A stretch of 64,000 nucleotides of DNA from Lactifluus volemus (Eukaryota; Basidiomycota; Agaricomycetes; Russulales; Russulaceae): positions 24,368 to 88,367 of the forward strand of contig WTXI01000152.1 of assembly GCA_022376515.1 (NCBI GenBank). Reading direction: 5' to 3'. The translations under genes and the position numbers were made by a program. Positions within the stretch are counted from its first letter, which is position 1. Every line of letters begins with the position of its first letter. Positions 57,424 to 64,000 of the stretch are shown piece by piece. The notes beneath the pieces were generated by a model, which saw only the letters and a program-made list of their open reading frames with translations, was not told the origin of the DNA and did no database searches.

Positions 57424-59977
57424 GAAATAGCTCTGAAATAATACATACGATCATTCTGCCGCTTCTCGATAACCTTGGCCGATTTTTTCTGTCGCCTCCG
57501 TTTCTTCTTCACGGGCTCAGCCACAGTCGCGACCTCATCTCTTGGCCGCGTCGTAGCCTTGTCACTTGGTTGTAGAACATCTGCAGCATCTGCTTCCACA
57601 TCAACGGACATGGCATGCGCAGCTTTTTCTCGCATGCGCTCCTTCTTCCCCTTCCTCTTCTTCGTCGCCCTTCCCTCGCCATCCACTTCTCGATCAACAT
57701 CTGCCTCCACACGCGTAGAGACCTTCTTTTTGAACTCCCACAAGCGCTCCCCGCGCTTGATCCCACGTATCGCGTGCTTTGCGATACGGCGCGAGCTTCT
57801 TCAGCCCGACGTACTCATTCAGATCCCTTTCATCGGCGAGCAGAACTTCTGCGGCTGTCAGCCCGTATGATGTCTTCGCTACTGGAGTGTAGCGGAAGCG
57901 GGTGGGCATGCCCGCCACCTGAGCGGAATGCGGATTAGTGCGCGTGAATAACATGTGTGGGGTGGAGGTCAACGGTGGTGCGTACCATATCGTTAAACTC
58001 GAGCTCGTATAGTTCGCTCATGTACTGATCGAGCACCTGCTTGCGCATCTCTTCCGTGCCATCCCATTCAACCTCGTCCCACTTGCTGCTATCCTCCATG
58101 GGTGCCTCCGCATCCATCTCATCTATATCAACACCGCCAGCGTCGTTATCGCCCTTCATTCTCTTCTTCTCTTTCTTCTTCTCTTTCTTGCGCTCTCTTG
58201 AGGCCGTTGTATGTGGGACGTCATCCTCTTGCGGTGGGACGATATCACCAATGTCAATATCGTCGTCCCATGTCGGTTTCTCGTCATCCCTTCCGGCCGT
58301 AAGGCCATCAGTTTCCGCCTGTATTGCCGCCATCTGCCGGTCATGCGCCTCCGCGTCCCATTCTCCGTCTATGTCTAGCGCGTTCAACGCTGCGTAGAGA
58401 AGGACCCACTACACTCAGCATCCAAACAACGAGGGCAGAATGAGGACATACCCTGACTGCCCATCCAACCGCCTTCTTTACCAACACGTTCGAGCTTCGC
58501 TTCCACCTCTCGCGACTTTAAACCCTTGAGGCGCTTTACCTCTTCGCGCCGCTGGGCCTTCTCGGCTTCTTTTCGTTGTTGCCGTCGCTCGCGCGCGGCA
58601 CGGCGGCGTTCCGCATGTTCTGTTGTCCGGCGCACGCTCTCGACCGCACGTGGGAAGGACGGAATTCGCGCTGCGTCGGGCTCTTCGAATCGGAAGTTGT
58701 AAGAACTCTCGAAGCGGTCGGCGACCTCATCGAATTCGTCATCTTCAAGGAGATCGGCGTTGGGGTCAGCATCGACGTCAGCAACATCTAGTATCGTAAG
58801 GGGTTCGGGGTCTTTGACGGACGAGGTTCCTGTAGTGATCTCGTTGTAGGTAGGTAGGCGTCTCGCAGAGCGGTCAATCCAGCCGCGATTTAATATATAA
58901 CTGTAAAGACCCGAAAAGAACATCGCCCATTAGGTCCCGTGAAAGACAGAGGGAGAATGATGTACTTACTTTATCAAAAACTCTTGATCTGTCTCCTTCC
59001 TGTCCTCCGCGCCCTTCTTCGCTTTTTCTTTCTCTTCTTCTTTCCTGAATCCGTTTCATCAGGACGTGTATGCGCGTCTTCATCTTCTACGCGACGTATC
59101 GCATCAACCTTTTCCTCCTCGCCGAGGTCCAAGATCTTTTCGAGCGGGCCGACCTCGCGCTCGAGATATGCGCGATACTCTGCCTCCTCCTGCTCTATCT
59201 CATCCTTCGTCTTCTCGCGCAAAGCGAACAGACCCCCTTCCTCCTCCTCCTGCTCTGCATCCCCCGAATCGGCACTTCCTCTTCCCACAGTGGGGCCCGA
59301 GTGGAACGCGGCAATAGTCTCGGCGCGCAGTGCAGCCTGCTCCGCGACGTGCGTCGGTGTTGGTGGCGGTGATGGGTCGACTGGGGAAGACGAACGTGTG
59401 CTTGCAACATCGAGTGCAGCAGCGAGGCGCTGCTCCGGGAGCGTCAGAGGCTTGTCCTCTTTGAATTTTTTCTTGGTGCGAGCAGGTACGGGTGCTGTGC
59501 TGGATTTGTTGTGTTCCTCTGTTACAGATATGAGAGGCAGTGAAGAAAAGGGGTAGACAGAACGGCGCGCACCGTCAAACACGCTGCGTTGGGCATCGTA
59601 AATACCCGGATCTCGCGCCTTGATACGTGCGAGCGTGCGTAGGATGGCAGCATCGAGGGCAGGTGTGAGCTCTTCGCCATCCTCGTCCTCACTTTCGTCA
59701 GACTCTGAATCGGACTCGAGCTCGCTGGGATCATCGGTGTCGGCATCAGAACCATACTTCTCCTTGACTGCACATGAGCAAGGGAAATATAAGTCAGTAA
59801 GAATCAGGTCGATTGTGACAACTGAGAAGGGCTCTGCGTACGGTTCTCGAGCTCCTCGCGTTCTTTGCGATATTGAAAAGCTTTTGCGTAGTGCTCATTC
59901 ACAGTGAGCTGGTGTAAGTATTTCTCATCTTCTGAACTAGAGGAGGAAGAGGATGACGAAATCAATTGTCTTTTCAT
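57372..59977 (-). CDS. KRI1: Ribosome biogenesis protein Kri1
   Basis: Nucleolar factor for early 40S subunit assembly. Landmarks in order are a Ser/acidic start (LISSSSSSSSSEDE), LTVNEHYAKAFQYRKEREELEN-LKEKYG, FLINYILNRGWIDRS, ALNALDIDGEWDAEAHDRQM, DEYMSELYELEFNDMV-type end of the middle part (here QYMSELYELEFNDM) and a lysine-rich C-terminus. Exons I can place: 59842-59977, up to 59767 and on, with introns before EEHNKSS, before NYILNR, before ALNALD and before VAGMPT. One intron near 59045-59100 has uncertain borders. A one-base gain in the CCCC run at 57749-57752 shifts the frame between RDTWDQAR and ERLWEFKKKV. The last 20 or so codons overlap the GGCT pseudogene antisense. Confidence 0.88.
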
Positions 59978-60454
59978 TTTCGACGTTGCTTTGCTTTCGC
60001 GCGAAGAAGAAAGTGTCAACACGGCCCGATTCAAGTTACAGCATTCCATTGCGAAACCTTTTCACCACGCTAACTTAAAAGCCTCTAAAGGGCAACCGGT
60101 ATGCAGCATTCTTTATGTGGCAACAGCACTCCAATGTTAGAAACGTCCTAAAACTATAGACCCAGCGTATATGCGATTTTAATTGCACGTGACATTCTTC
60201 GACTCAAAAAAAAAAAACAGAGAAATAATGTGCTCAGAAAACTAGATATTAATCCCGTAAATTTGGATCTGATTTTGGGGGTGCAACCCGTCACCTTGGG
60301 TAAGAAAGTCTTGAAGCTGAGCAGTAAATGATAGAACGAGGTTCGGAGATAGGTTGTGAGGGCAATAAACATGCATCAACATACACGTATCAAGGTCTAA
60401 CCGCGGTCACACGGCCCCTGGAAAAGCGGCCATCCTCAAGACTTATCCTCGACG
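59978..60454. promoter_or_regulatory. Divergent intergenic region, KRI1 / ERD2
   Basis: 477 bp between diverging starts; contains an A13 tract near 60206-60218 and no clear TATA box. Confidence 0.35.
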
Positions 60455-61421
60455 ATGAACATTTTCAGACTTCTCGGTGAGCTGCCCTTTTCTCATTCAT
60501 ACAACCCGTCTTTGACCATCTCCCCAAGGTGACCTCTCTCACCTCTCCTCTATATTTATCCTCCTCCATAAAATACAGACGTCTCGCTCCTGCCGAGGTT
60601 CCTCTCCTTACTTTGTCTGCCCTCGCGTGCTCAACCTTCTTCTCTCATAGGCATTTCCTTCAAGACACAAGCGCTTTATGTCACCGTTTTCATCACGCGT
60701 TACCTTGATCTATTCCACACATGGGTCTCCTTCTACAACTTTGTCATGAAACTCATCTTCATAGGTAGCAGCGTCTACATCCTCTACCTTATGAAGATCC
60801 GCTACCGGTATGTCCCTCTCTTGCATATCTTTGATTCAACGATGACTCAAAATTCGTTGTGCGACACGCACAGACCGACACATGACCCCTCCATCGATAC
60901 CTTCCGCGTCGAGTTCCTCATCGCCCCCGCATTCTTCCTCGGTCTCCTCTTCAACTACTCTTACTCCATCACAGAGGTCTTTTGGTCCTTCTCCATCTTC
61001 CTCGAGTCCATCGCCATCCTCCCCCAACTCTTCATCCTCCAGCGCACGGGCGAAGCAGAGACCATCACTACGCACTACATTGCTGCGCTGGGCGCTTACC
61101 GTGGACTTTACATTCCCAACTGGATATACCGGTGCGTATTCTTTTGCCCTGGCCTATCGCCCTATCTGCTTTGAGTTGACTCGCCTCTGTACGAACGCTA
61201 GATACTTCGCCGAAGATCTCATCGACCCAATCTCGATCACAGCAGGTCTGGTGCAAACGGGGCTATATCTCGACTTCTTTTATGTATACTTCACCAAGTA
61301 CGTGGTTCATCTCATACATATCTTGTGTCCTTCCCCGTGTTCTGCCACGAACCTGACTCCACGCTTACGTGCATTCCTTCGCAGGGTTCTCCAGGGCCAG
61401 AAGTTCGAGTTGCCAGCATGA
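60455..61421 (+). CDS. ERD2: ER lumen protein-retaining receptor (KDEL/HDEL receptor)
   Basis: Seven-helix receptor that returns K/HDEL proteins from Golgi to ER. Six exons, 60455-60476, 60529-60597, 60651-60807, 60874-61131, 61202-61297 and 61385-61421, 212 aa, the usual length. Family hallmarks are MNIFRLLGDLSHLSSIFILL, KTQALYVTVFITRYLDLF, FRVEFLIAPAFFLGLL, SIAILPQLFILQRTGEAE, HYIAALGAYRGLYIPNWIYR and the C-terminus KFELPA. It converges on palB. Confidence 0.96.
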
Positions 61422-61612
61422 CATCATGTATCGAAAGTTATCGACGTATTTTATCCCGCGTAGCGCCGGTCTACCCCTGTGTGCTGCGAGAAAAGTCGCA
61501 TTAGAATCCCCCTTGTTCGTGGTAATACACACATTCGTACACACGCGCCCAGATTCCTTGGGAACGTCAATCATACGGAGAAAAGGTGCGAAGCAGGTCT
61601 CTGCTGTGACTG

Positions 61613-64000
61613 CTATAACAAGGGCGCGAGACGTATCCCCGCACTCGAGCTATACACAACTATACTGAACATATCATCCGCGCCCGGCATACCATCTACC
61701 CCTAAGCCTATAATGTACTGTCCCGCGCGCAGTGCGACTTGCGGAGTTACTGCGCCGGAACGTGCGTCTGTGAATGCCCCGGACGATGTGAGTGGTGGCC
61801 TGCCTATTCCGGCAAAAAGCTCCATCCGCACGAATGCGGGCGCATGAGGCTGCAGACGTATTCTGTGAGCGATTCCCAGATGGGATATATCAAGTCCAGC
61901 CATGAGCCATACGATAAGCGACAGCTGAGGTCGAGAACATACTTGACATTCGCAGGCGTGGGCAACTCGAGGGTATACTTGGGACGTGCACTACTTCCCC
62001 TAAGCGTAAAAATCAGTAAACGATATCCAGAAAGTTCCGTTGGTTACGGAAAGGTACGTGGAAAGCCGTGCACACCATTTCCCATGCAGGGTTTTGTTGA
62101 ACATCCCAGCGCCCTCTTGTGGGATAGAATCTACTTCAACTCGGCGCGAGCTGCACACCAACAGCGAAAATGCACCTTGGTGGGTGGGCGAGAAGGCAGA
62201 TACGGTAAGTGTGAAGTCGCCCTCTGGAGGGTATCGTGTGAGTTAATGGAAGGGAAGATCCGGCAAGACGGCGCCGACATACCGGGAAGCTCTGTGGAAA
62301 AGTGTGCGAAACCATACTTGTAGGCACCTGAAGTCGCCACGATGTCACTCTGCACGACGCTGCCCGTTTCAAGATACATCAGAAAACTCGGCTTTGGGCC
62401 ATATGAATGAAGAACAATCCGCACTCAAAGACGCGCTCGCCGCGGCCCCAAGTAATCATTGCATTGACGGGCAAGTCTCGCGGCGCATGCAGCAAGACCT
62501 CGACGCGTGTTCTCGCCGGAGGCCCGGATTGCGTTGTTGTGGGCACACGTAGGCGGTATTGCGGATTTACCATGTATGTGGCCAAGGTGTAATTTCCGCC
62601 AGACGTCTTGGCTGTCAAGGCGCCAGATATCTTGAGATCAAATGGAAGTGTGCGAATCGTCTCGTCCCAACGCATCGTACGCCCCGAGTACGCAGTCACA
62701 GTGAAGCCAATGTCGTCAAAGGGGCCATCGTAAGAAAGGCTCATGGTGATTGTGCCAGAAGTATCGCGGGAGGGAACGTTCACCCGCACCTACGATGTGT
62801 TAATAAGGGTCGGCAATGGTGGCAAGGTCCTTACCAAGACATGTGGGTGGTCGGTGTAGACACCCTCGGTCTTGGCGGTATTTGCAAAGTTCCTTGGGGT
62901 GTCGAGGTGACCATAGTCGTAATCTGCATGGAGTGAGATGAACTCGGAGGATCGGCGAGTATCTGTTCGATGCCGCGTCAGGTGTATCCAAACATCTTCC
63001 GCTGGGCTTTGTTTGTCGTTTGGGTGCTCGAGCAGGAGCCGAAGTGTCTGGTGAACAGCTGCGAAAAATGTGAGAATAGCTTACATAGGTTCACTGGCAT
63101 CGGACAACACACATTCGTCTCTTCCCGCCTGCGATAGATGAGTGACTCTCCAAATACTGAATGACACAGAGTTGGGAACGCAGACGATTGAAATGTAGGG
63201 CAGGGACTCACCCGTGGTGGAGCAGCTGGTTTCCGAACATCGCCGGATTCCAATTGATGCATATACTCCCAAATAGAGCGCAGACATCGTCCCACGCTAT
63301 ATCGATGAACCCTAAGTGAAGATGAGCCTTATCATGTACAAAGAATCAGAATGTTCCTACGCTTCTGATTGTCGCCTTCGTTGTCTAGTGATAAATCTTC
63401 GAGGAGGGAATCGACTTGGTCATCAGCCTCATCCCTCGGGAGCCATGAGTCCAGGATTGTCAGCCACCGCGATCCATTTTCTGTCTCTTTGATATCTTTT
63501 GATTCGGGAGTCAGAAGGTATCAGTGCCTGACACAAATCAATTGACCTATCACAGCGTAGCAGTGTGCAGGAAGGAGCTTCACATGTCCCCAGTCGGCGA
63601 TATGTCGGTTATCCGTCCCCACAGTTAAGACGCACTGTCCTATGAACAACTGGCTATAAATAACAAAGTAGATATGTACGCAATATGCGCACCATCACCG
63701 AAATTACGGACGAGCCGTGACCAAGTCTGTTCCCGCTGGAATGAAGGGCTGTAGAGATGAAGTACTCATTTACGAGATGTGAAGTGGACGTTACCTCTTG
63801 ACTTCAAGGTAGTCTGGTATCCACCCGGTCAGCGCACTGGGTCAATCAGATACTTGGATATAACATGAGGAAAAGGGTAAAGCTCGCACTGTACATCCGT
63901 ACTCGAGTCTCTAAGGCACTCCATCAGTCATGGCCACGAAGTTCGGACGAGTAAACTGACGCACGAGCCAGGGAAATCGTACCCTCCCATGAGTTTCAAA
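61613..64000 (-). CDS. palB: PalB/Rim13-type calpain protease, 5' part beyond the window
   Basis: Cysteine protease of the alkaline-pH (Pal/Rim) signalling pathway, calpain-7-like. The window enters inside the protease core at KLMGGYDFPGSC, then SSTDVHALTGWIPDYLEVK, TWSRLVRNFGDG-QCVLTVGT and the catalytic-His strand KLLPAHCYAVI. The catalytic Cys lies outside. Two C2-like domains follow (VWIHLTRH, FANTAKTEGVYTDHPHVL, GNYTLATYMVN, then GDFTLTVSAFSPTHQGAFSLL, EGAGMFNKTLHGKW). The protein ends IRLAPLL. Many short introns. One missing base near 62424 separates GERVFE from VRIVLHSYGPKPSF. The usual catalytic Asn segment reads RWLTILDSW, with Asp where NPW is normal. Confidence 0.88.

Noticed and set aside
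1..64000. Transposons, CRISPR arrays, rRNA or tRNA genes
   Set aside because: Searched by eye for terminal repeats, transposase or reverse transcriptase motifs, A/B-box tRNA promoters and regular spacer arrays; none found.

Overview
The window looks like nuclear DNA of a filamentous basidiomycete, most likely an Agaricomycete. Genes are dense, sit on both strands, and are split by many introns of about 45-65 bases (GT..AG, two apparent GC..AG). The protein families fit: F-box/LRR and BTB/POZ expansions, an E-class P450, a GH71 alpha-1,3-glucanase and palB. No rRNA, tRNA, transposon, CRISPR or prokaryotic feature was found. I assigned exons by hand from splice sites, reading-phase closure and family similarity; for most multi-exon genes the exon lengths sum to an exact codon multiple.

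Layout: 0.3-2.1 kb F-box protein (+); 2.3-3.1 LSM4 (-); 4.6-6.6 cytochrome P450 (-); 7.2-8.0 small membrane protein (+); 10.4-13.0 two lineage-type proteins of unknown function (-); 15.0-29.3 a tandem array of five BTB/POZ genes, all on the minus strand, one of them a 1552-residue coiled-coil giant; 31.1-32.4 microbial-type PARG (-); 32.7-33.6 clathrin light chain (+); 33.8-35.0 monoacylglycerol lipase-like hydrolase (-); 35.7-36.6 ERV/ALR sulfhydryl oxidase (+); 36.7-38.6 GH71 glucanase (-); 39.1-40.2 acidic unknown (+); 40.8-42.0 ketopantoate hydroxymethyltransferase (-); 42.3-44.3 disordered nuclear protein (+); 44.8-46.4 aldo/keto reductase (+); 47.4-48.9 J-domain membrane protein (+); 49.0-50.7 L-type lectin (+); 51.2-53.2 RIT1 (-); 53.5-55.0 transmembrane LRR protein (-); 55.2-55.7 gamma-glutamylcyclotransferase and a decayed copy at 56.9-57.4 (+); 57.4-60.0 KRI1 (-); 60.5-61.4 ERD2 (+); 61.6-64.0 palB calpain, cut by the right edge (-).

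Most of the window is ordinary housekeeping: RNA metabolism (LSM4, RIT1, KRI1), secretory traffic (clathrin light chain, lectin, ERD2, ERV2) and metabolism (panB, MGL, AKR, P450). The accessory part is the 14-kb BTB array. Its members share intron positions (second coding exon 188 nt in four of five), fall into two sub-types (A/C/D and B/E) and differ completely in their C-terminal tails. Two members share an almost identical 25-bp element upstream. A second local duplication is the GGCT gene and its pseudogene, whose repeat unit appears to include the 3' end of KRI1.

From about 51 kb rightward, three otherwise conserved genes (RIT1, KRI1, palB) carry single-base frame breaks, all in short G/C runs. 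This suggests draft-assembly indels at least as much as gene decay.
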